A stretch of DNA of 64,000 nucleotides, taken from positions 1-64,000 of the forward strand of contig CAZUGO010000020.1 in the NCBI GenBank assembly GCA_964619935.1, given 5' to 3'. The first letter of the stretch is position 1; each line of letters begins with the position of its first letter. The notes under the pieces were generated by a model. That model worked only from the letters and a program-made list of their open reading frames with translations, ran no database searches and had not been told where the DNA came from. The position numbers and the translations under genes were made by a program. The stretch comes from CAZUGO01 sp964619935. Its GTDB lineage: Bacteria; Planctomycetota; Phycisphaerae; UBA1845; CAIVHJ01. This document shows positions 7,369 through 16,081 of the stretch, in pieces.

Positions 7369-9015
7369 ATGGCCGTCATCGCCAAGGGTTGCATCATCAT
7401 GCTTGTGTGCGGCGGAGCTGCGCTGCAGTTCAGTTGCTCACCAGCAGGCCCGGTCAGCAAGTCTGCAGCGCTGGTCCATGAGGTGCTTGCTGACGACACC
7501 GTTGCCGAAGCCTCCGCATTCGCCGGCGATGGCTTGGCGGCCAAGCGGGCGCTGCTGCCGCAGTTGTATCCCGAGTTGGCCGACCTGATCGCCGCCGGGT
7601 CCGAGGCCACTCAGGCGATCGTCGCCGAATTTTCCGGGACACCCTCGTACCTGCAGGACGATCAGTTGTTCCTGCTGGCCTACGCCCTGGAGCAAATCAA
7701 CGACCCGGGCGGTCTGGACCCGCTGGTTCGTTTTGTGGATGCCAACATCACCGGCGAGGTGCCCACGGCGCTGGCGGCCGCCACCCACGCCATTCGCGGC
7801 CTGCTGGGCATGGCCTCCAACGACACCGCCAGCTACCTGGGATCCGAGATTGAGGAAACACTCACGGCTGCCGGCTTCACGGAAGCGGCCCGGTTCATTC
7901 AGGAACGCGGACCCCAGTTCGAATCCTGTTGGCGCGAGTTTGTGTTGACCGATGGTTCAGGGCAACCGCTGACCTATCCCGCAGGGCATCCCAAGGCCGG
8001 GCAGCGGGTGGTGGTGGGCGGCACCATCGTGTCGGGCGACACCCGTCTGCCCGCCAGCCAGAGTGCCGCTGAAAGCAATCGTGTCGAGGGGGGCGGCGGC
8101 AGCTATGTGACCTACACCGATCCGGAGCATTCGGACGTGACCTTCGAGGGCCAGCCGACCCGCCGGTTCAACTGCGCCGGCTTCGCCTTCCGGCAGTTCA
8201 ATGACGGATTGCAGTGGAACGCCGAGCCCGGATCCTGGTTCGCGGCCTTGACCGCCGTCGGCGCCATCGAGGCGGTTCCCGCTGACGGCGAGGCGGCCGC
8301 AGGTGACTTCGTGTTTTATTTTGGGGAGGGCAGTCTGCCGGCCCACGTCGCGGAGGTGCAGCGCAACGATTTCGTAGGCGGCGTGACCGTGATCAACGCG
8401 GACCGCTGGTCGGGACTGTTCACCGCCGACATCGATGCGGCCTACTTCTTTGGTGCCAACATCATCTCCCAAGAGTTGTTCGGTGGCTTGGAGTCGCGCT
8501 ACCGCACCCGCCAGATCTGGCGCTGGACCAACGGCCGGCCGTCGTTCGCGGTCAACACCAACCGCAGCGCTGACCACAGTTGCCATGGGGAGGACGATGA
8601 CGGTGACGGCTTCCCTGAAATGGAGACCTGTACGATCGAGCAGCGCTGTATCGATCCCGAGTTGTCCGCGGGGGCCGAGGGCGGCAACCCCGCCGCGCCG
8701 CGCTACCAGATCTTCCTGATCACCAACTACGGCAGCATGGAAGGCGGTTACCTGACCATTCTGTTGGAGACGGCGCCTGCCGACCCGCCGTTGCTGCGGT
8801 CCTATCCCGGTGGCGGAATCAATCCCGAGGTGACCGCCGAACTCAGTCCGTTCACCGCCGGGTTCTTCGACACCCCCCAGGCGGCGGCCGAGTCCATCTG
8901 CGGTGGCTTCAGCGGGTTCTGGCGCCCACCCCTGGCCAGTTTCATCCTGGCCGGCGTCTACAACGGCGTCAACTATGGCGTCGACGGCATCTTCCAGAGT
9001 GTCTGCGGCGGTTGA
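7369..9015 (+). CDS. Exported protein with NlpC/P60-like candidate domain
   Basis: A 548-residue protein with a hydrophobic N-terminus ending in LQFSCS, an imperfect lipobox, so it may be a lipoprotein. Residues about 30-190 are helical and HEAT-like (EVPTALAAATHAIRGLLGMA). The middle part contains RRFNCAGFAF near residue 267 and, about 50 residues later, GDFVFYFGEG then HVAEV near 325. This Cys-then-GDFVFY-then-His layout resembles papain-fold NlpC/P60 or CHAP peptidases and amidases. A charged DDDGDG segment near residue 410 may bind calcium. The ATG at 7369 follows a GAAAGGA site. No family name can be given with confidence. Confidence 0.6.
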   Translation: MAVIAKGCIIMLVCGGAALQFSCSPAGPVSKSAALVHEVLADDTVAEASAFAGDGLAAKRALLPQLYPELADLIAAGSEATQAIVAEFSGTPSYLQDDQLFLLAYALEQINDPGGLDPLVRFVDANITGEVPTALAAATHAIRGLLGMASNDTASYLGSEIEETLTAAGFTEAARFIQERGPQFESCWREFVLTDGSGQPLTYPAGHPKAGQRVVVGGTIVSGDTRLPASQSAAESNRVEGGGGSYVTYTDPEHSDVTFEGQPTRRFNCAGFAFRQFNDGLQWNAEPGSWFAALTAVGAIEAVPADGEAAAGDFVFYFGEGSLPAHVAEVQRNDFVGGVTVINADRWSGLFTADIDAAYFFGANIISQELFGGLESRYRTRQIWRWTNGRPSFAVNTNRSADHSCHGEDDDGDGFPEMETCTIEQRCIDPELSAGAEGGNPAAPRYQIFLITNYGSMEGGYLTILLETAPADPPLLRSYPGGGINPEVTAELSPFTAGFFDTPQAAAESICGGFSGFWRPPLASFILAGVYNGVNYGVDGIFQSVCGG

Positions 9016-9140
9016 CGGGCGTGGCGGCGTGCCCTCTATCCCCGCGCGGAAGTTGCCTTGATTTGTGCGTTGCGCGGGTCGCTGTTCTGCGGCTGCCAGT
9101 GATCCACGACGCAGTTCTTCAGCGGAACCGTCAGCAGTCG

Positions 9141-10034
9141 ATGAACTCCCGGACGATGCGCTGTGCCCTACTGAGCATTCTGATCGGTGCCGGGCCGGTG
9201 GGGTGTGCCCACCAGCGACCGGTTTTGATGCTGACCGACTTCGGGACGCAGGATCACTATGCTGCCGTGTTGACCGCTGGCGTGCTGCGAACCAATCCGC
9301 GAGCCCGCATTCTGACGGTGTCACACGAGATTGAGCCGTTCAACATCGTGGCCGGGGCGTTCGTGCTGGCCGCTGCGGTTCCGGAGTTTACCACCGATGC
9401 CGTGGTGCTGGCGGTGGTCGATCCCGGGGTCGGAACCGAGCGGGCCGCGATCGTGGTACAGACCCAAGCCGGCCACCTGCTGGTCGGACCTGATAACGGA
9501 CTCTTTGATCCTGTGATCCAGCGCGCCGGTGGCGCGCGGGCCGTGTATCAAATCACCAACCGTGACCTAATGCGCCCCGGGGCGTTGTCCAGCACCTTTC
9601 ACGGTCGCGATATTTTCTCGCCGGTCGCCGGCCATCTCAGCCGGGGCGTCGCGCCGCACCGCGTCGGACCGCGGCTGAACACCTGGGTCCGCCTGCCGGT
9701 CGCCGCGCCGCGGCAGACCGTCGATCGACTGGAAGGCACCGTGCTCCAGGTCGATCACTACGGCAACCTGCTGACCAACATGCCGCAGGCCTGGCTGCAG
9801 CGCTGGCCCCTGGGGACGCCACTTCAGGTCATGGTCGGCCAGCGGTGGACGGCGGCAATCCACGAACGCACCTACGGCGCGGTGCCGCCGGGGCAATTCG
9901 TGGTGTTGGGCAACCAGTCCGGCTGGATTGAAATCGCCCAGAACCAAGCACACGGCGGCCGGACGTTGGGCGTCAGCGTCGGGCAATCTATTGCGGTGCG
10001 GTCCGCGCCTCAACCGCCCGGGAGGGCGCCGTAG
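9141..10034 (+). CDS. SAM hydrolase / hydroxide adenosyltransferase (DUF62) with export signal
   Basis: The 297-residue protein belongs to the family that hydrolyses S-adenosylmethionine to adenosine and methionine and also includes fluorinase and chlorinase. Conserved blocks are present: LTDFGTQDHY, VSHEI, VDPGVG, PDNGLFDP, STFHGRDIFSP, and the C-terminal VDHYGNLLTN. The unusual part is the N-terminus: RCALLSILIGAGPVGCAH is a signal peptide ending in a plausible lipobox, whereas the family normally acts in the cytosol. The ATG at 9141 has a weak ribosome binding site and another ATG at 9156 is possible; both keep the signal. An even longer frame back to 9012 overlaps the previous gene and is less likely. 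Confidence 0.85.
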   Translation: MNSRTMRCALLSILIGAGPVGCAHQRPVLMLTDFGTQDHYAAVLTAGVLRTNPRARILTVSHEIEPFNIVAGAFVLAAAVPEFTTDAVVLAVVDPGVGTERAAIVVQTQAGHLLVGPDNGLFDPVIQRAGGARAVYQITNRDLMRPGALSSTFHGRDIFSPVAGHLSRGVAPHRVGPRLNTWVRLPVAAPRQTVDRLEGTVLQVDHYGNLLTNMPQAWLQRWPLGTPLQVMVGQRWTAAIHERTYGAVPPGQFVVLGNQSGWIEIAQNQAHGGRTLGVSVGQSIAVRSAPQPPGRAP

Positions 10035-10060
10035 GCCGCAGGCAGTCCGGCGGACCGAGG

Positions 10061-12259
10061 CTACTTGACGAACAGCATCTCGCGGTACGACGGCAGCGGC
10101 CAGAGGTCGGCCGAGATGCGCTCCTCCAGCGCGTCGCCCAGCGCCCGTAGCGAATCCATGACCGGGACGACTTTGTCCTTGAGATAGGCGGCCTGCTTGA
10201 ACGGATCGCCGGCCTCGTAGTTGTCGGCTTCCGCCAGGGCGTTCAAGCTGACGTTGAAGCGGTAAACCCGGTCGATGAAGTCCTCCAGGGCGGCCCTTTG
10301 ATCCTTGCAGGCGGCACCGGCGGCCTCGGCGGCCGTGACCGCCTGGGCGAGCAGCGTCTGATGGCGAAGGGCCGCCGGCAGGATCAGCTGGCGGCCCATC
10401 AGCACCATGGTCTCCGATTCGATCTGCAATTGCAGGGCATACTTCTCCAAGTAGGCGTGGACCCGGCTCTCGACCTCCTGTTCGGTGAGCACTTTGTACT
10501 TGCCGAACATGGCCACCGATTTTGCTTCTGACAGGCGCGGGACCGCCACCACGGTGTTTTGGAGGTTTGGCAAGCCGCGGCGTTCGGCTTCGGATTGCCA
10601 CTTTGCGGCGTAATTGTCTCCGTTGAAGATGATCCGCTTGTGCTTCTTGACGGTCTCCTGCAGCACCTGGCGCACCGCGCCCTCCAGGCGGTCCGCCGCC
10701 GGATTGCTGCCGACGTGCTGTTCGAGCTGGGTGGCCAGGGCGTCAATGGATTCGGCCACGATGGTGTTCAGAATGGTGTTCGGCCAAGCCGAGGTCGCCG
10801 ACGAGCCCACCGCCCGGAACTCGAACTTGTTGCCGGTGAAGGCAAAAGGCGAGGTGCGGTTGCGGTCTCCCGAGTGCCGCGGGATCTGCGGCAGGGTGTT
10901 GGCGCCGAGGTTGATGGCGCCGCCCTTGAGCGTCCGGCTGGTGGCGCCGGCTTCCAGTTGCTCCACGATGTCGGTCAGCATGTCACCGAGGAAGATGGAG
11001 ATGATCGCCGGCGGTGCTTCATTGGCACCCAGGCGATGGTCGTTGCCCCAGGAGGCGATGGAGGCCCGCAGCAGATCGGCGTGCAAGTCGACGGCCCGGA
11101 TCACGGCGCACAGAAACACCAGGAACTGCATGTTGCTGTGTGCTTCTTCGCGCGGGTCCAGCAGGTTCACGCCGGTGTCGGTACACATCGACCAATTGTT
11201 GTGCTTGCCCGAACCGTTCAACCCGGCGAAGGGTTTCTCGTGGAGGATGGCCTGGAATCCGTGATGGGTGGCCACCCGCTTGAGGGTTTCCATGATGATC
11301 ATCTGGTGATCGCAGGCCACATTCGAGGTCTCGAACGTCGGGGCGAGTTCATATTGTCCGGGGGCAACCTCGTTGTGCCGGGTCTTCACCGGGATGCCCA
11401 CGCGATACAGTTCCTTCTCAACGTCGGCCATGTAGGCGAGCACCCGGGGCGGAATCGACCCGAAGTAGTGATCATCCAGTTGCTGACCTTTGGGCGGCTT
11501 GCTGCCGAACAGGGTGCGCTCGCAGGCAAGCAGGTCCGGGCGCGCGTAATACAAATGCCGATCGATCAGGAAATACTCCTGCTCGGCCCCCACGGTGGTC
11601 AGGACCCGATGGACGCCGGCGTCCGTCCCGAAGATCCGCAGCACGCGCATGGCCTGCTCGGAGAGCGCGTCCATGGAGCGCAGCAGGGGGGTCTTCTGGT
11701 CCAGGGCCGCGCCGGTCCAGGACACAAATGCCGTGGGGATGCACAGGGTCACGCTGCGATCGCCGCGCATCAGGAACGCCGGGCTCGACGGATCCCAGGC
11801 GGTGTAGCCGCGGGCTTCGAAGGTGGCGCGCAATCCACCGGACGGAAAGCTGGAGGCGTCGGGCTCCCCTTGACAGAGATCGGTGCCGGACAGCACAAAG
11901 ACCATGCCGCCTTCGCCGTCGGGCTCGATCAGCGAATCATGCTTCTCAGCGGTCAGTCCGGTCAGCGGCTGGAACCAATGGGTGTAGTGCGTGGCCCCGT
12001 TTTCGATAGCCCAGTCTTTCATGGCCGACGCCACCACCGTGGCCACGTCCAGGTCGAGTGGGGCCCCTTTGACGATGGTCTCCTGGAGGCGGTGGTAGAT
12101 CTCCTTGGGCAGACGCTGCCGCATCGTGTGATGACTGAAGGCATCGCAGCCGAAGTATTGGTCGACCCGCTCGAGATCGCGATTGGCGTTGCCGGGGTCC
12201 GGACTGCGCCAGGATGCAGCCGCTGTTACCGCGGTCGCGCGTGTCTGTGCCAGTTCCAT
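10061..12259 (-). CDS. glnN: Glutamine synthetase type III
   Basis: At 732 residues this has the length of type III glutamine synthetase, which joins ammonia to glutamate with ATP. Family blocks include THYTHWFQPLTG near residue 95, DASSFPSGG, GAEQEYFLID near 220, RHNEVAPGQYELAP near 295, NGSGKHNNWS near 350, and NRTSPFAFTGNKFEFRAVGSS near 470. The C-terminal region is longer than in types I and II, as expected. The start is supported by AAGGAG about 10 bases upstream on the minus strand. It lies 42 bases downstream of a STAS-domain gene on the same strand, so the two are probably co-transcribed. Confidence 0.95.
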   Translation of the reverse strand: MELAQTRATAVTAAASWRSPDPGNANRDLERVDQYFGCDAFSHHTMRQRLPKEIYHRLQETIVKGAPLDLDVATVVASAMKDWAIENGATHYTHWFQPLTGLTAEKHDSLIEPDGEGGMVFVLSGTDLCQGEPDASSFPSGGLRATFEARGYTAWDPSSPAFLMRGDRSVTLCIPTAFVSWTGAALDQKTPLLRSMDALSEQAMRVLRIFGTDAGVHRVLTTVGAEQEYFLIDRHLYYARPDLLACERTLFGSKPPKGQQLDDHYFGSIPPRVLAYMADVEKELYRVGIPVKTRHNEVAPGQYELAPTFETSNVACDHQMIIMETLKRVATHHGFQAILHEKPFAGLNGSGKHNNWSMCTDTGVNLLDPREEAHSNMQFLVFLCAVIRAVDLHADLLRASIASWGNDHRLGANEAPPAIISIFLGDMLTDIVEQLEAGATSRTLKGGAINLGANTLPQIPRHSGDRNRTSPFAFTGNKFEFRAVGSSATSAWPNTILNTIVAESIDALATQLEQHVGSNPAADRLEGAVRQVLQETVKKHKRIIFNGDNYAAKWQSEAERRGLPNLQNTVVAVPRLSEAKSVAMFGKYKVLTEQEVESRVHAYLEKYALQLQIESETMVLMGRQLILPAALRHQTLLAQAVTAAEAAGAACKDQRAALEDFIDRVYRFNVSLNALAEADNYEAGDPFKQAAYLKDKVVPVMDSLRALGDALEERISADLWPLPSYREMLFVK

Positions 12260-12301
12260 GGGTGATGTGCTCCTTCAGCGAGCGGTTCGGGCCCGGTCTT
12301 C

Positions 12302-12646
12302 TCAGGCCAGGGCGGCAGCGCACGTGTCGTGAATCTCGAACAGGTCCTGGATGGCGCTGATTCGCATGGTCTCGCGGATCTTAGGGCGCAGGCCCACCAG
12401 CACCAGACGTTGATTCTGTTGCTTGAAGCCGTTGGCCAGGTCAATCAAAGTGCCCAGTGTCAGGCTGGCGACGAAGGTGACGTTGGACAGGTCCAGCACC
12501 ACCGGCAGGCCGGATGAAGCCCGGGCCAAGGACCACACTTCGGCCTTCAGTTGCAGCGTCAGGTCGTGGTCGAACTCCGCGGCCTGCACTTCAGCGATGA
12601 CCGCCTTGGGATTTTGCATCACACGGATCACGGGTTGGCTGGCCAT
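12302..12646 (-). CDS. STAS-domain protein (anti-sigma factor antagonist type)
   Basis: The 114-residue protein is a single STAS domain. LPVVLDLSNVTFVASLTLGTL corresponds to the core strand and helix, with a serine where the phosphorylated residue of SpoIIAA-type antagonists sits, and NQRLVLVGLRPKIRETMRIS follows as the next strand and helix. Such proteins switch anti-sigma factors or other partners through Ser phosphorylation. A GGGAG ribosome binding site precedes the ATG. No anti-sigma kinase gene is adjacent; the gene downstream is glutamine synthetase, so the partner is unknown. Confidence 0.82.
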   Translation of the reverse strand: MASQPVIRVMQNPKAVIAEVQAAEFDHDLTLQLKAEVWSLARASSGLPVVLDLSNVTFVASLTLGTLIDLANGFKQQNQRLVLVGLRPKIRETMRISAIQDLFEIHDTCAAALA

Positions 12647-13437
12647 CGTGGTTCTCCCAGTTTGAGGTCAAAATAGAGCCGGCACCGTAGTCTATCCGAC
12701 TTCAACCAGAAATCGAGGGTGCGCCTGCCGGCCTGGCGGCGCCGTCAACGAGGGTGTGGCCGGCCGCAAGTCAATGCAGAACAGTTCACTGTGGGCGCTG
12801 CCGTGCCGAATCCAGCTCAACCGGGGACCGCGGTTGCCTTTGGATCCCAGCGGGCCTGCCGCCGGCGCCTTCAGGCCGGTGTGGCTCCCCAAAGGAGGCG
12901 GACGAAAAAGTAGATAATCACAACGTTCGTCGTAATCCTCAGCAGCAGCAACGCTTGCAGCCCTGTGAGGTCAACCGGCCTGGCGGGGCACCGCCCTGGG
13001 TCGGCGCTCAGCATCGAACCCGGCTCGGAACCCCGACAATCGGCGAACCGCTGCTTCCCAACCTATTGAAGGGCATACCGAATCGGGTGTCAGGCGCTCG
13101 TCTCCAGCAGGGACCGACGGCGCGAAAACCGTGCCGGCTCTGGTGGTGTTTCTAACGTTGGTGAATTGCGCGGAATCGCTCGCTGCGCTCTTGACGATGA
13201 CGGGGCCCTCGGTTATCTACATAAGCACATTTCCTCTGCCCCAAGAAGTAGAGGAGGGAGATTCGTCATTTTAAGTGTCGTTCGGCGGAATGCCTTGGGT
13301 CGCTCACAGCGTCACAGGCCGGTGAGGGTTCCATCGACGTGCAGACTTTCGTGCTGAGAGATTTACGATCGTACTGCAATACCATCTCACGACGAGACGG
13401 GTCAACCTGACTCGCAACACGCGGAGGAGAGGACGGA
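12647..13437. other. 791-bp intergenic region
   Basis: A long non-coding stretch separates the divergent STAS gene and the first cohesin-like protein gene. Short frames exist (for example 12754-13155 on plus) but are rich in Arg/Pro/Gly without motifs. A GATAGACT -10-like sequence on the minus strand near 12692-12697 could serve the STAS gene. CCTCT...AGAGG near 13234-13255 could form a small hairpin. A GCGGAGGAGAGG-type site just ahead of 13438 is the ribosome binding site of the next gene. Confidence 0.45.
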
Positions 13438-16005
13438 ATGAGACCAAGCTGCATTACGCTATTCCTGTTGTTGTCGGCCATTTGGGTCACACCCGCTGGG
13501 GCGGATATCGATGTTTCGCTGCGCCCTACGGTGCAGACGGCGACCGTTGGCGACGTGATCAGCATCGACGTGGTGGCATCTTCTGACGACGCCAGCACGC
13601 AGTTGTTGACCGCGGCCGAGGTCGTGTTTACCTGGGATCCCGCTGTGCTTGAGCTGCTGGACTCGATCGATGACTGCGCCCTGCTGTCGTGCCCTCCGGG
13701 GCCCAACTGCTTGGGTTCGTCGTTCCCCTTGGCGGCGGCGATCAATGAAGCCAATCCTCCAGCCGATGGCGACGGAATGGTGCAGATTCTGGCCAATCCG
13801 ATTGTGGGTCCGATTCCGGCGCCGCCGCAGGGCCGGATTCTCACAACCCTGGACTTCCTGGTGCTGGCCCCGTCGCCGACTGAGGCGGTTGACGTGGTGC
13901 CGGCGATCGGCCTCGCCGAGACGGTGGTGTACGGTCCAGGCATTCTGGTCGACGTCACCGGCACGTTGGCCGGCGCCAAAGTGGTGGTGCCCGACATGGC
14001 CACGATGTTGTTGACCGCTGATCCGCCGTGCGCGACCCCCGGTGAACTCGTGGACGTCACCCTGCGCCTGGAAGACATCACCGACGTGCTGACCTACCAG
14101 GCACGGCTGTCGTTCGATAGTGCGCGACTGTCCTTTATCAGCGGCACCTACATCGCGACGGTCTTTGAGACAGCGTTCGTCTTTCCGATTGCAGCGGCCG
14201 GTGAGGATATTGACGTCAGTGCCGGGTCGTTTGACGGGGCGACCTCCGCCGACCAGGATGTGGTGGTCCTGACCTTCGAAGCGTTGGTGGACGGCTGTGT
14301 CACCGGCGTGATTTTCCGCGATACCCCGCCAGACGACGGCAGTTTCGTGGCCGACGCTGGCGGTGAGGTTCCCACACTGCTGAAGGATCTGCTGCCGGTC
14401 GACGACGGCGATCCCTGCACGGACGATCTCTGCGACTGCCCCTCGCTGCGGGTTTGTCATCCCCCGGTGGACTGTAGCGACGGCGATCCCTGCACCATGG
14501 ACACCTGCGACCCGGCGGGCGGTTGCCAGCATCAGCCGATCGATTGCGACGACGGTCTTGCCTGCACGGTTGACACCTGCGTGGCCGGTGGTTGCATGCA
14601 CACCGCCAACGATGCCGCGTGCGACGACGGCAACGAGTGCGTGACCAGCGCCTGCGACCCGCTCGCGGCGGGGGCCGACGCCGACGGGTGCGTGGACACC
14701 AATCTTCCGCCCGGATCCGCGTGTGGCGATCCCACCAACACCAAGTGCAACCCCATGGATACCTGCAATGGAGCCGGCGTCTGTCTGTCGAACTTCCTGC
14801 CTGCCGGCACTACCTGTGGCGACGACACCGACACCGAATGTGACGACCCCGACACTTGTGACGGGGCCGGCGCGTGCCAGGACAACCCGGCAGCGTCCGG
14901 GACCGCCTGCGGTGATCCTACCGACGGCGACTGTGACGACCCCGACATTTGTGACGGGGCCGGCGCGTGCCAGGACAATCCGGCAGCGTCCGGGACCGCC
15001 TGCGGCGATCCCACCGACGGCGACTGTAACGACCCCGACACTTGCGACGGTGCCGGCAATTGCGACGCCAACTTGGTGTCGGCGGGTACCGGGTGTCCCG
15101 ATGATGGCAACTCCTGCACCGGCGACGTTTGCAACGGCAGCGGCATGTGCACACATCCACCGACCGCCGCTGGGGTGGTCTGCGACGACGACGGCGACCT
15201 GTGCACCATCGACCACTGTGACGGCGCCGGCAGTTGCGTGCAAACCGGCACGGTGTCCTGCGCGGACTCCACCGGCCCCTGCGATGGCGGCGAGTCCTGT
15301 GATCCCGCCAGCGGCATGTGTGTGGCGGTGCCGGATCCACTGCTGAGTACGCCGTGCAACGACGACGGCGATCTGTGCACCATCGATCACTGCGACGGCG
15401 CCGGCAATTGCGTCCTGATGAACCGCGTCGATTGCCTGCCGACCCAGGAGTGCAACCCGGACAACGGACGGTGCGAGGGCTGCCTGATCGGCGACATGAA
15501 CAGCGACGGCCTCTGTACGGTGCTGTTCGATGCCGAGTTGTTCGAGCAGTGTGTCTACGACCTGAACTGCGACGGGCCGGCTCCGGGAGCGACCGACTTG
15601 CTCTGTCCGGCGGACTGCAACTGTGACGGCATGGCCACCATCATTCCCGACGCCGAATGTTTCGTGGAGAACAACTACGTCAACAACGAGTGCGGGATCT
15701 GCCCGCTCGACCAGTCCGCTCCGGAACCTGGGACCATCGGCGGCGCGGTCTACCAGGATCCGACCGCCAAGTTGAATTCGGGTCTGGCGAACGTGCCTGT
15801 GATGGTCACCCGCAACGGTCATCCGGTGGCCCGGACCCACACCGACGAATTGGGTCTGTGGAAGATCACCGACCTGCCCGACGGCGCCTACAAGGTCATT
15901 TTCGGCAACGATCGGCGGAATGCGATCGTGGTCGTGGTCAGCGCGGAGAACCAAGCACAGAACCTCAGCATCACCCGGTTGTACCGCGACGCGTCGCGCG
16001 ATTGA
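13438..16005 (+). CDS. Secreted modular protein: two cohesin-like domains, Cys/Asp-rich repeats, dockerin-like and CNA-B-like modules
   Basis: The 855-residue protein has a signal peptide (MRPSCITLFLLLSAIWVTPAGA). Residues about 23-165 and 185-315 look like two cohesin-type beta-sandwiches (VFTWDPAVLELLDS, then YQARLSFDSARLSFISG). From about 320 to 680 there are many units of the type CDDGDxCTxDxCDGAGxC, like the Dictyostelium CTDC repeat also seen in bacterial surface proteins. GDMNSDGLCT...DLNCDG near residue 690 is dockerin-like. The last 85 residues (GTIGGAVYQ...DELGLWKITDLPDGAYKVIF) look like a CNA-B/carboxypeptidase-regulatory beta domain. A 93-bp tandem duplication lies within the Cys-rich part. 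Likely role: adhesion or extracellular scaffold; binding partners unknown. Confidence 0.75.
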   Translation: MRPSCITLFLLLSAIWVTPAGADIDVSLRPTVQTATVGDVISIDVVASSDDASTQLLTAAEVVFTWDPAVLELLDSIDDCALLSCPPGPNCLGSSFPLAAAINEANPPADGDGMVQILANPIVGPIPAPPQGRILTTLDFLVLAPSPTEAVDVVPAIGLAETVVYGPGILVDVTGTLAGAKVVVPDMATMLLTADPPCATPGELVDVTLRLEDITDVLTYQARLSFDSARLSFISGTYIATVFETAFVFPIAAAGEDIDVSAGSFDGATSADQDVVVLTFEALVDGCVTGVIFRDTPPDDGSFVADAGGEVPTLLKDLLPVDDGDPCTDDLCDCPSLRVCHPPVDCSDGDPCTMDTCDPAGGCQHQPIDCDDGLACTVDTCVAGGCMHTANDAACDDGNECVTSACDPLAAGADADGCVDTNLPPGSACGDPTNTKCNPMDTCNGAGVCLSNFLPAGTTCGDDTDTECDDPDTCDGAGACQDNPAASGTACGDPTDGDCDDPDICDGAGACQDNPAASGTACGDPTDGDCNDPDTCDGAGNCDANLVSAGTGCPDDGNSCTGDVCNGSGMCTHPPTAAGVVCDDDGDLCTIDHCDGAGSCVQTGTVSCADSTGPCDGGESCDPASGMCVAVPDPLLSTPCNDDGDLCTIDHCDGAGNCVLMNRVDCLPTQECNPDNGRCEGCLIGDMNSDGLCTVLFDAELFEQCVYDLNCDGPAPGATDLLCPADCNCDGMATIIPDAECFVENNYVNNECGICPLDQSAPEPGTIGGAVYQDPTAKLNSGLANVPVMVTRNGHPVARTHTDELGLWKITDLPDGAYKVIFGNDRRNAIVVVVSAENQAQNLSITRLYRDASRD
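14845..15030 (+). repeat. Two near-identical 93-bp tandem units within the coding region
   Basis: Copies at 14845-14937 and 14938-15030 differ at only a few bases, and a third, diverged unit starts at 15031. Each encodes 31 residues beginning DPDxCDGAGACQDNPAASGT, one Cys/Asp-rich unit. The multiple of three keeps the frame. This marks a recent in-frame expansion of the repeat region. Confidence 0.9.
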
Positions 16006-16081
16006 TGTGGGGTCGAGCAGCGCGGCAGGGCCGTGGTCCTGCCGCCCGGGAAGGATCTGCGGATCCATGGGGAGGGACGAT

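Noticed and set aside
10559..12265. A 568-residue plus-strand frame opposite glnN
   Set aside because: Lies entirely within the well-supported glutamine synthetase gene.
12754..13155. A 133-residue frame in the 791-bp intergenic region
   Set aside because: No ribosome binding site, no motif, and Arg/Pro/Gly-rich composition typical of chance frames.
14400..15480. CRISPR-like or satellite array
   Set aside because: The repeats are in-frame Cys/Asp-rich coding units without constant repeat and unique spacers.
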